Below are positions 6,221 through 13,118 of a stretch of DNA of 41,423 bases, in pieces. The stretch lies in IMG/VR virus record IMGVR_UViG_3300033146_000746, positions 1 through 41,423 of that record. One strand, 5' to 3'. Position 1 is the stretch's first letter; each line of letters opens with the position of its first letter. Under the pieces are notes generated by a model, which was not told the origin of the DNA, made no database searches, and was given only the letters and a program-made list of their open reading frames with translations. The position numbers and the translations under genes were made by a program. The DNA is from a virus.

Positions 6221-8467
6221 TTAATGTGTTTCCGCTAATCTAGAACCGAAAGATAAATTATCGCCACTAGATACAGTCACATTTGTTTTTTGTTCTGGAG
6301 CAGGAGCAGGAGCTGATGTCGCTGGAGCAGGAATAACAATTGGAGCTTGGGATTTATTTTGTTTTTCGTGTTCTCTTTTAGCTTCCATTTCGACAGCTTT
6401 ACTTGTACCAAAATTAGATATATCAATTCTTCTCTGTCCGTCTCGGTTGGATCTATTATATTCTATTTCATTTCGGAGCTCATGTTTTTTATTATTAACC
6501 AAACTAAAATCGAAGTTAGCTTTTTTATATTCAGCAGAGTCTTTACCGTGTTTTTTGAAAGCGACAACACGGTCATGAAATAAACGTTTACCTTCAGCTT
6601 TTACTTCAGCCATAGCGGCATTTTCTTCTTTTTGTATTTTAGTTTCAACTTGGCTAGTTTGTTCTGAAAATTTATCTTCTTTCTTAGGTATAGGTTCAGC
6701 TTTAATTTTCTTAATTAAGACTTCCGCAGTTTTAGTTGCTGTTTTATCAATAGATTCTTCCGCAGTAACCGCTTTATCTGTTGGTGAAGTATCTGTTGGA
6801 AATGGTACTACTGCTTTGACAGATTTCATTATATCTTGAACAGTAGTTTCTTCTTCTTTAATGATTCCTGTATATTTTTTAACCTTTTCACCTTTAGCTA
6901 ATTCTGGATGTTGGACTACTCCCATTTTGGTTGATCCAGAAGTTAAACCTTCTTGTGCTAATTTAATTACTAAATCGTTTGTTTCTTTTCTTCTTCTGAG
7001 ATTTTCACGAGTCATGGAACTAATATCGTTAGATTTCATTTTTTCTTCGATAGCGTCATTCTTACCTTTATATTTGTCTATTCGTTTATCGAAGAATTTT
7101 TTATTTTCAGTGTCTGTATTATTTTTGAAGTTGTTCTCATCAAAATCATGATCAGAAATATCAGCACCATCTTTTTTCTTTTTGTTTCTTCTCTTAGATT
7201 TTTCGATTTTCTCCCGTTGTTTTCTGAGGTCAGCCATTTCTTGAAATTCGTGTTCAGTGGTAATATTTTTATCTAACCAACCACCATCACCAACTTTGAC
7301 TGCTTCTATTTGAGCGTTTATTTTAGCGATCTCAGCATCTAATGCGGAATCTCTTTCATCAGAACCAAACTCAGTCGATTTCTCGGCATCTTTCAAACCT
7401 AAATCAGATTTAGTTATTACTACATCTACTTCTTGACGTTCATCATCATTAGCCGCAGTATGAGAATCCCAAGCTTTTTTACCTAAATATCCAACAGCAA
7501 CAGTAGCCGCCGCAACACCAGCAATAGCTAAACCCATAGGATTCATTAGCATAGGTAACATTTTAGTCAATCCACCAAGTCCATTCACTAGACCTGCCAT
7601 ACCACCTTTACCACCCTTAACTTCTTTTCTTTTTAATTTACCATCATCTTTTTTAGCACGTTTCTCTTCTAATTGTGATGGTGAAGAGTCAACAGCCGCT
7701 TTATTTTTTTGTTTTAGTTCTTCGTCTTCTAAAGCTTCTTGGTGATTAGCATTCATTAATGCTAATTGTTTACCCTCTTCTACAAATAGAGCTATTTCTT
7801 CTTTATTATCACTAACCAATAATGTTAATAGTTTATTGGCTGTAACCGCTTCAGCAACTAATTCACCAAAATCAGAATCAGAATCTGTTTTTCCATTACC
7901 TTTAGATGAACCAGTATCCGTTTCTAATTTCTCTTGGTCTTCATTTTGAGCTTTATTTTGTTTTTTCTTAGCGTCTTTTTCTGATTGATCTTCATTGTAA
8001 ACACCGTGTCTAGCTTGGGATATTCTCTCTCTCCGTTTACCTAAAGCATTAGCCGCCAAGTTAAATACAGGATTTTCAGTAGCCATACCCATGGCATGCA
8101 TTCCAAATTGAGCACCTTTTGATACTCTTGATTTGATTCCTTCTTTACCCCAAAGTTTATCCCCTTGAGTTAATCCCAATTTCTCCTTTTTAACAGAGGA
8201 CTTGGACATCTGTTTTGCTTTTTTCTTAATTTGTTTTACATCAACAACTCTATTGTGTTTAATATATAAATCAGTTAATTGTTTAGTGGCTTCATCTAAA
8301 CGTTTTTGTGCTTTAAAACGACCTTCAGTTAATGCTGTTGCTTGTTTGAATTCGTCTCTCGCTTTAGACGAATTCTTTTTTAGGTCAGCCGAAAGATCAA
8401 TCATCTTCTGGAAATCAGCATTAATATCCTTTAAGTCTTGTTCTGTTTTATCTTTGTCTTCTGCCAT
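6221..8467 (-). CDS. Tape measure protein (gp29 role)
   Basis: A 748-residue, highly charged protein dominated by lysine/glutamate-rich helix, apart from one glycine-rich hydrophobic stretch at about residues 285-335 (LPMLMNPMGLAIAGVAAATV). The C-terminus has a proline/alanine linker (APATSAPAPAPE). Long helical proteins with a hydrophobic insert just after the chaperone pair are tape measures that set tail length and leave with the DNA. A longer frame opens at a TTG at 8476, but AAGG lies 9 nt before the ATG at 8467 and directly against the TTG, so ATG is preferred. The assignment rests on composition, length and place after the frameshifted chaperone. Confidence 0.7.
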   Translation of the reverse strand: MAEDKDKTEQDLKDINADFQKMIDLSADLKKNSSKARDEFKQATALTEGRFKAQKRLDEATKQLTDLYIKHNRVVDVKQIKKKAKQMSKSSVKKEKLGLTQGDKLWGKEGIKSRVSKGAQFGMHAMGMATENPVFNLAANALGKRRERISQARHGVYNEDQSEKDAKKKQNKAQNEDQEKLETDTGSSKGNGKTDSDSDFGELVAEAVTANKLLTLLVSDNKEEIALFVEEGKQLALMNANHQEALEDEELKQKNKAAVDSSPSQLEEKRAKKDDGKLKRKEVKGGKGGMAGLVNGLGGLTKMLPMLMNPMGLAIAGVAAATVAVGYLGKKAWDSHTAANDDERQEVDVVITKSDLGLKDAEKSTEFGSDERDSALDAEIAKINAQIEAVKVGDGGWLDKNITTEHEFQEMADLRKQREKIEKSKRRNKKKKDGADISDHDFDENNFKNNTDTENKKFFDKRIDKYKGKNDAIEEKMKSNDISSMTRENLRRRKETNDLVIKLAQEGLTSGSTKMGVVQHPELAKGEKVKKYTGIIKEEETTVQDIMKSVKAVVPFPTDTSPTDKAVTAEESIDKTATKTAEVLIKKIKAEPIPKKEDKFSEQTSQVETKIQKEENAAMAEVKAEGKRLFHDRVVAFKKHGKDSAEYKKANFDFSLVNNKKHELRNEIEYNRSNRDGQRRIDISNFGTSKAVEMEAKREHEKQNKSQAPIVIPAPATSAPAPAPEQKTNVTVSSGDNLSFGSRLAETH

Positions 8468-8472
8468 AACTC

Positions 8473-8646
8473 TCAACCTTCATTGATACGTTTTCTATGT
8501 GCCAATGTCAAATAATATAATATATCAAATTCAAACGGGTATAATTGATCTAATTCCAATAAACTATAATTGCCATATTGTTTCAAATAGAACTTCGCAT
8601 TAAATATTGTTTCTATAGTGTTATCTAATGCGATTAGTCGAAAAAA
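8473..8646 (-). CDS. -1 frameshift extension of the gp26-like tail chaperone
   Basis: The -1 frame from 8640 to TGA at 8473-8475 encodes 55 residues (RLIALDNTIETIFNAKFYLK, then a segment ending LYYLTLAHRKRINEG). It has no ATG and a stop just before it opens, so it cannot easily be a separate gene. The slippery heptamer T TTT TTC (8640-8646) sits in the zero frame two codons before the upstream stop. A stable stem follows after 6 nt. Slippage would give a 287-residue fusion made as a minority product. This copies the G/GT tail-assembly chaperone layout of lambda and many tailed phages: short chaperone, frameshifted extension, then tape measure. The TGA lies 5 bp before the tape measure ATG. 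Confidence 0.85.
   Translation of the reverse strand, partial: FFRLIALDNTIETIFNAKFYLKQYGNYSLLELDQLYPFEFDILYYLTLAHRKRINEG
8595..8646 (-). promoter_or_regulatory. Programmed -1 frameshift signal
   Basis: Read on the minus strand: heptamer T TTT TTC at 8640-8646 in frame (GAT TTT TTC), a 6-nt spacer GACTAA that contains the zero-frame stop, then a stem. TCGCATTAGATA (8622-8633) pairs with TATTTAATGCGA (8595-8606): 12 pairs including one G-U, around a 15-nt loop. Heptamer type, spacing and stem all match the standard -1 frameshift design. Confidence 0.85.
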
Positions 8647-9335
8647 TCAGATATGTTATCCACATATACTAAAGTTTCTAAATTACACTTAGCGCATTCT
8701 AATTTTTTCTGTATTACTATAGATGCCGTGTTGCCTAAAACAGCTAACGATAATTCATCGTACTCTTCTGATGTTAATTGTTCTTGAACAAATGTCCGTA
8801 TTTCTTCTTGAGATAAATTAGTGAAAATCTCATCACCAACAGAGATTGAAGCAATGGAACATATAACATACTCGAAGCGTTGTTGTGCGCTTGTTTCTAT
8901 TTCTTTCATAGTAGCAAGTTCAAAACGTGTTACTTCTCGAACACTAAATACCATATCGTTAATACATATTTCTTCAGAGTTAAACATTCTAATAGTAACA
9001 TCATCTTCTAAAGAGATTATCATAGGTTCATTCATTGTCTCACAATTTGGACAAGTAAATACCACTTCATGATCTGAACCTTTTGATACCTTACGAACAT
9101 CAATAGCAAACCTGAAAAAATCTATATCAGACATATCGCTAAAGTCTATATCGTCATCTACACATTTTGATAATAGTTCTTCAACGTGTGGTAATTTATA
9201 ATCTTTATCTTCAATACCCTCAGTAGCGTACATATACTCTTGTTCATCACGAACCATCCAAGGCGTGTACTTGATAGTCTTGTTTCTCATTTGGAATGAG
9301 TATTGATGTCTTTTAATTCGTTGTGGTAAACTCAT
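8634..9335 (-). CDS. 26: gp26-like baseplate/tail assembly protein, short form
   Basis: A 233-residue protein of the T4 baseplate protein family that includes gp26. The N-terminus (SLPQRIKRHQYSFQMRNKTI, then YTPWMVRDEQEYM) fits the family opening. Cysteine pairs C95/C98 (CPNC) and C214/C217 (CAKC) look like one zinc site. The zero frame stops at DFFD, immediately after a slippery heptamer that lets some ribosomes add 55 residues. By position before the tape measure it most likely acts as the tail assembly chaperone that binds the tape measure while the tube grows. The gp26 name is from family resemblance; the chaperone role is inferred from layout. Confidence 0.75.
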   Translation of the reverse strand: MSLPQRIKRHQYSFQMRNKTIKYTPWMVRDEQEYMYATEGIEDKDYKLPHVEELLSKCVDDDIDFSDMSDIDFFRFAIDVRKVSKGSDHEVVFTCPNCETMNEPMIISLEDDVTIRMFNSEEICINDMVFSVREVTRFELATMKEIETSAQQRFEYVICSIASISVGDEIFTNLSQEEIRTFVQEQLTSEEYDELSLAVLGNTASIVIQKKLECAKCNLETLVYVDNISDFFD

Positions 9336-9352
9336 TTGTTACTCCTTAAAAT

Positions 9353-10171
9353 TTAAAATAAATTAACTTTTGAAGTTATAGAATCCGCATCTTGTGGACC
9401 CTCTAAAATATGAACCTTATATTTGAAAGTTACTGATGTTCTGGAAATTCCATAAGTCGAAACCGAATAATTAGAATCTGATATATCATATGGGAAAACA
9501 TCCATAAAAGTATCAGCAAATGACGATTCGCCATTCTGATCCGTAGTATGAATCTTGATAAAAGGTGCTTTGAAATCATCAGGATAATTTCTACCCTTAT
9601 CAAATGGATTAAAAATAACACTCATCCATTCTTCAAAAAAACGTCTAGCTGAGAAATCTTTGTCCTCGATAAATGTTATCTTCAAATCTTGTTCAGCACG
9701 TTCATTAGCAAAGAAACGGGGACGGCCATTGATTTTCAAAACATCAACACCTAATACAACGCCTGGGACTGATATCTCTAAAGCATTAATAATCAAATCT
9801 TTTGGGTCAATATCATGTTTAAAACCTTTAGGTTGATCAATATACACAACAAAGTTATGTTGGTAATGTAAACCTTTATCTAAAGCAGAATTAGATATGA
9901 AATTACCAATATCAAATGCTGTTCCTAATGCTTTCGGTTCTGATGGAGGTTCATTACCTTTAATTGATTTAGAACCAAACGCTGGTAAATCTGGTTTTTC
10001 TGGATGAAGAAAACCGTCAACTGCTCCTTTTGCCGAATCATAAGCACCTGAAACAGATCCTTTAACTCCTGATATCACTCCATCTCCACTAACAGAACCA
10101 GCTTTGTTCAATGGAGCCGAAAGTGAACCACTAACTTTCCCTTTAATCTTCCCAACAGGATTTTTTATCAT
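9353..10171 (-). CDS. Tail-tube-fold protein with serine/glycine-rich N-terminus
   Basis: A 272-residue protein. About the first 75 residues are low-complexity repeats of VSG, GSVS and KG type. The rest (from about 100) has the tube-protein pattern: HNFVVYIDQPKG, then NALEISVPGVVLGVDVLKINGR, LKITFIEDKDFSARRFFEEWM, and a strand-rich end, SRTSVTFKYKVHILEG. It resembles gp19-type tube proteins and the tube domain of gp54. Its ATG overlaps the upstream stop (ATGA). It may be a tube initiator or a minor tube ring; which one is not clear. Confidence 0.65.
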   Translation of the reverse strand: MIKNPVGKIKGKVSGSLSAPLNKAGSVSGDGVISGVKGSVSGAYDSAKGAVDGFLHPEKPDLPAFGSKSIKGNEPPSEPKALGTAFDIGNFISNSALDKGLHYQHNFVVYIDQPKGFKHDIDPKDLIINALEISVPGVVLGVDVLKINGRPRFFANERAEQDLKITFIEDKDFSARRFFEEWMSVIFNPFDKGRNYPDDFKAPFIKIHTTDQNGESSFADTFMDVFPYDISDSNYSVSTYGISRTSVTFKYKVHILEGPQDADSITSKVNLF

Positions 10172-10854
10172 TTCAATAAGTCTCCGATGAATCCTTTGGC
10201 TTTATCTAACATAGAAGAAGTATCCGAACGCTTCATCTCTTCACCTAAGTTATCATTTTTAACATGCGTATACCTAAATGTAACCTGAAATTCACAAAAT
10301 GAATCTTCTTCCGATAAATTGATCTCACCTATATTTATAGGGTAAGCATTCAATAACGATACCATATATCCATCCGATATACTCATATCGCCTTTTAATT
10401 GATATATATCAATATTGCTTATCAAATCAGAATGTCCAGTTAATTTAGTTACACCAATACCCGATCTAGGACTGATAATAGCATCTAACCATTTAGCGAA
10501 ATAGTTATATATAATTCTATCATGGTCTATAAGAAAAGATATAGTGAAATCACCATGAGTTGGAACACCTACAGTTGGCATTTTGAAACCACGCCATTCT
10601 AATTCAGATGGAGCTAAACCGATAGAAGGTATTGAAGTAGCTTTAACACCAAAATTAATCATATCATCTTTAACCAATTGAGGCACATCGAAAAAAGAGG
10701 TTAATGCTTTCATGGCCGCTTTTTTGAGTTGGTCAAATAAACCTTTAGCTTCTGGTTCAACAGACTCCGCATGAGGAGTTCTACCAAATCTAACTATGAA
10801 TAAATTTGATCTACCGTAATCTTTGAATTGTCCTTTTATAGCATCTATGTTCAT
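10168..10854 (-). CDS. Tail-tube-fold protein (228 aa)
   Basis: Tube-fold pattern: SNLFIVRFGRTP at the start, INFGVKATSIPSIGLAPSELEWRG in the middle, a DHDRIIYNYFAKWLDAI helix, then LLNAYPINIGEINLSEEDS and FCEFQVTFRYTHV at the end. This matches gp19-type tube subunits with an insertion near residues 28-55. A longer frame starts at an ATG at 10869, but the ATG at 10854 forms the usual ATGA overlap with the upstream stop and has CGGA in front, so it is chosen. It is the second of three tandem tube-fold genes. Confidence 0.65.
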   Translation of the reverse strand: MNIDAIKGQFKDYGRSNLFIVRFGRTPHAESVEPEAKGLFDQLKKAAMKALTSFFDVPQLVKDDMINFGVKATSIPSIGLAPSELEWRGFKMPTVGVPTHGDFTISFLIDHDRIIYNYFAKWLDAIISPRSGIGVTKLTGHSDLISNIDIYQLKGDMSISDGYMVSLLNAYPINIGEINLSEEDSFCEFQVTFRYTHVKNDNLGEEMKRSDTSSMLDKAKGFIGDLLK

Positions 10855-11483
10855 AATATCCGAGTCCATGTATTAAATTCAAATGTTACTGTAAATTCGG
10901 AGAGTGTATCGTTTGATTCCATACTTAATTCTGATGCTTCTATTGACTTCGGCCATATATCGTTATATTTGTATATAGCAAATGGTAAACCTTTAAGTCC
11001 AATTTGTTCAACTAAGATAGAAGAACCTTCAGCATATTTATTAGCGTATTGTCGATAATTAGATCCTTGATGGACAATATTCTCATGCCACATATCCATT
11101 AATGAGCGAATCGAATAAGAGGTATCATTTAGAAATGTAACTGATAATTCGTTATATGTAGCGTCACCAGCGACTTTTCTAGTAATGCCTAATCGTTTAT
11201 GCTCTAAAGTGTTTAATGAACGTTGTGGTAAAGATATTTGTTTGACTAGATAAAATAGAGAAGATGGATTCCCAAATATGAATCTAGCTCCACCAATAAC
11301 ATTAGAGACTGTACTCATAAATGAATCTTCGCCAACTGTTTCAAATACTGATGGATTGGGTAATATTTGTACAGAGAATCTATTAGGACGTGCTACATCT
11401 TTAACGACCGATTTGAAAGCGTCTAAAGATCTATTATAGTTATTTGGGTGTAGTAATTCACCGAAAGTATTTTTTAATGACAT
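10851..11483 (-). CDS. Tail-tube-fold protein, first gene of the tube/hub operon
   Basis: A 210-residue protein with the gp19-like layout: ARPNRFSVQILPNP at about residues 32-45, LVKQISLPQRSLNTLEHKR in the middle, LSVTFLNDTSYSIRSLMDMWHE, then WPKSIEASELSMESNDTLSEF and the closing strand TVTFEFNTWTRIL. Of the three tandem tube-fold genes it is the one with its own late promoter (11513-11520), so it may be made in the largest amount. Whether it is the main tube subunit or a hub-proximal ring cannot be decided here; a gp18-type sheath gene is not in the window. Confidence 0.65.
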   Translation of the reverse strand: MSLKNTFGELLHPNNYNRSLDAFKSVVKDVARPNRFSVQILPNPSVFETVGEDSFMSTVSNVIGGARFIFGNPSSLFYLVKQISLPQRSLNTLEHKRLGITRKVAGDATYNELSVTFLNDTSYSIRSLMDMWHENIVHQGSNYRQYANKYAEGSSILVEQIGLKGLPFAIYKYNDIWPKSIEASELSMESNDTLSEFTVTFEFNTWTRIL

Positions 11484-11495
11484 AATTTTAGTACC

Positions 11496-11529
11496 TTTAA
11501 GGGTTATATGAGTATTTATAACCCTTAAA
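11496..11529 (-). promoter_or_regulatory. 13-bp hairpin overlapping promoter and RBS of the tube gene
   Basis: TTTAAGGGTTATA and TATAACCCTTAAA flank an 8-nt loop. On the minus strand the second arm ends in CTTAAA, followed by GG, so it overlaps the AAAGG ribosome binding site of the 10851-11483 gene. RNA reading in from the upstream genes could form the hairpin. RNA started at the local late promoter (about 11507) would lack the first arm. Confidence 0.75.
11513..11520 (-). promoter_or_regulatory. T4-type late promoter (TATAAATA) for the tube/hub operon
   Basis: Exact TATAAATA on the minus strand, 30 bp before the start at 11483, the same spacing as at 16685-16692. It lies across the loop of the hairpin at 11496-11529. 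Confidence 0.85.
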
Positions 11530-11547
11530 AGATACCTATTTTAATTT

Positions 11548-12099
11548 TTAGGTGCAGATGACTCTGCCGATGGTGTTCTCGGAAAATGATATAGACATAG
11601 CATTATTGGAGAGGTGAGTAATATCAGCTTCAGCATTCGCAGATTTGATAAATGTACCCGAATTCCAAACACCAATTTCGATAGCGGTGTTTGGAAAACG
11701 GGATAAGTTATGATTTACGAGCCAAGTATTAGAAGGTGTTTGTTGTTCATGGATAAATCCAGAGATAGCAGAAGCTTGGTCATACAAGCGTTCTAATGTT
11801 TCTCTAGTGACACGAACTTGGAATTTCGAACCAACTGGAAATTCTCTAATAGATGAACCTTCTTGACCTCGGATAACAGTAAATTGGTTATTCACTCTTC
11901 TATTAACCCGAACAATTTCCCATTCTTTTGTTTGGACATTTTCTAATGTACCAACATAGAATTCAGAACCGAAAATAGGTTCAGGAAATTTATCAGAATC
12001 AGAATCAATAATGAATATCAATGAATCCGCAGTAGTTCCACCTAAAGCTTGAGAGATATAGGTAGCGGCATTGTTCTCGTAAATCTGTTTTAGTGCCAT
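11548..12099 (-). CDS. Structural protein with fibre-attachment-like N-terminus
   Basis: A 183-residue protein. The N-terminal half (NNAATYISQALGGTTADS, then EIVRVNRR and FTVIRGQEGSSIREFPVGS) has the look of a small beta domain seen at the start of many phage fibre or virion adaptor proteins. The C-terminal half (GFIHEQQTPSNTWLVNHNLS, then RFPNTAIEIG) matches the WxxxHNLxxxP strand motif found at the tips of phage decoration and fibre proteins. The two-domain build suggests a small virion fibre or adaptor. It follows the DUF1617-like gene by 2 bp. No named family is certain. Confidence 0.65.
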   Translation of the reverse strand: MALKQIYENNAATYISQALGGTTADSLIFIIDSDSDKFPEPIFGSEFYVGTLENVQTKEWEIVRVNRRVNNQFTVIRGQEGSSIREFPVGSKFQVRVTRETLERLYDQASAISGFIHEQQTPSNTWLVNHNLSRFPNTAIEIGVWNSGTFIKSANAEADITHLSNNAMSISFSENTIGRVICT

Positions 12100-12101
12100 T
12101 T

Positions 12102-12458
12102 TTATTCCTCGAAAATAATAGCCAATTTGAGCATATCTTGAGTGGTTACTTTAGCATGTTCGAAATCGTCAATTTTGAATGCTTCGAAATTAATATCAAC
12201 TTCTTCATTCATTAGTTCCACAAACTCATTTTGAAATTGTGGAATTTTATCTTTGGGAATTTCAACTGCGCCATCGTCATTTTCAACTCCCAATTTTTTT
12301 ACTAACTTCACACGTTCTTCTTCAATCACCGTTAAATTGGAATCCATATCACGAACAAGCTTGTTCAGTTTAAACGCCAATTTGAGTGGTAATTGCTCGT
12401 TGGTGAGTCTCCCTAATGGCTCTTTCATGTCTTGAATTTGACCTAAACGAAATTTCAT
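12102..12458 (-). CDS. DUF1617-like small phage protein with its own early promoter
   Basis: A 118-residue helical protein. LPLKLAFKLNKLVRDM, then EEERVKLVKKLG, and a later FQNEFVELMNEEVDI give the same order as the DUF1617 family, small proteins common near tail genes whose role is unknown. AAGGAG precedes the ATG. A near-consensus sigma-70 promoter at 12504-12531, not a late promoter, sits upstream, so it is likely expressed early though flanked by late virion genes. Confidence 0.7.
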   Translation of the reverse strand: MKFRLGQIQDMKEPLGRLTNEQLPLKLAFKLNKLVRDMDSNLTVIEEERVKLVKKLGVENDDGAVEIPKDKIPQFQNEFVELMNEEVDINFEAFKIDDFEHAKVTTQDMLKLAIIFEE

Positions 12459-12503
12459 TGTTTTACTCCTTAGTTAATTGTTAAAGTTAAGTCCTAAAAA
12501 ACC

Positions 12504-12531
12504 ATTATAACAGATATTTTGAATCTGTCAA
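12504..12531 (-). promoter_or_regulatory. Sigma-70 early promoter with stem in spacer (PeSL-like)
   Basis: TTGACA (12526-12531) and TATAAT (12504-12509) are both consensus with a 16-nt spacer. ACAGAT/ATCTGT (12523-12528 and 12510-12515) form an inverted repeat across the spacer with a 7-nt loop. It is preceded by an A tract. The design equals the promoter-early stem-loops of RB43/RB49-type phages. Confidence 0.85.
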
Positions 12532-12541
12532 GTTTTTAATA

Positions 12542-13105
12542 TTATACAGAACGTGTAATAACCCAACCATAAACAGCACCTGACCATCCCAGTTCAATCG
12601 AACCATTCACGTAATTAAATACATAATCATTTGTTGAACCCATGATTTTGTTGTTGTTCCGTTTAATCGTAACATTATGACTCGAAAAATCAGCACCAGC
12701 ATCACATACTCGTACCTTCGATTTCATGTCCGGTGTAGCTGGAAGTAATACTGATGTATCTGAAGCCCAAGAAATGAAAATATTATCAACAACATCAGCT
12801 ATAATATCTCCCGAAGGATCAGCACTAATATTACGCCACGTATTGTATTTATCTTGATTAGTATCAGCAGTTTCTAAAGCCGTAATGTTAGTTTCGATAG
12901 ACTCAATATCACCACCAACTCCATCAAGTGAATCTAATCGAGAACCATATCCAGTTAATGTGGTATTTATAGTAGTAATATCAGATGTCGCATTATCAGC
13001 AGTAGTATGAGCATCTTTGATACCATCTTCGATTTTATTAAGATGAACTTCGTCTAAAGGTGTTGTAGGGTCATTATTAGACCATTCTGTTTTTGTATAA
13101 GCCAT
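12542..13105 (-). CDS. Small tail fibre protein
   Basis: A 187-residue protein. It opens with TKTEWSNNDPTTPLDEVHLN followed by KIEDGI, the usual start of phage fibre or appendage proteins. A coiled-coil-like stretch with regular DITTINTTL and IESIETNITALE heptads follows (about residues 30-85). The C-terminal part, from LLPATPDMKSKVRVCDAG to GAVYGWVI, is a beta domain that recurs in the 19770-20198 and 20213-22087 proteins. It is probably trimeric. The stop lies just before the DUF1617 promoter. Confidence 0.75.
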   Translation of the reverse strand: MAYTKTEWSNNDPTTPLDEVHLNKIEDGIKDAHTTADNATSDITTINTTLTGYGSRLDSLDGVGGDIESIETNITALETADTNQDKYNTWRNISADPSGDIIADVVDNIFISWASDTSVLLPATPDMKSKVRVCDAGADFSSHNVTIKRNNNKIMGSTNDYVFNYVNGSIELGWSGAVYGWVITRSV

Positions 13106-13118
13106 AATCTATTTCCTA

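Noticed and set aside
12964-12971. TATTTATA (late promoter octamer on the minus strand) within the 12542-13105 fibre gene
   Set aside because: It is inside coding sequence, about 500 bp from the next gene start, and that gene already has a sigma-70 promoter. Likely chance in AT-rich DNA.
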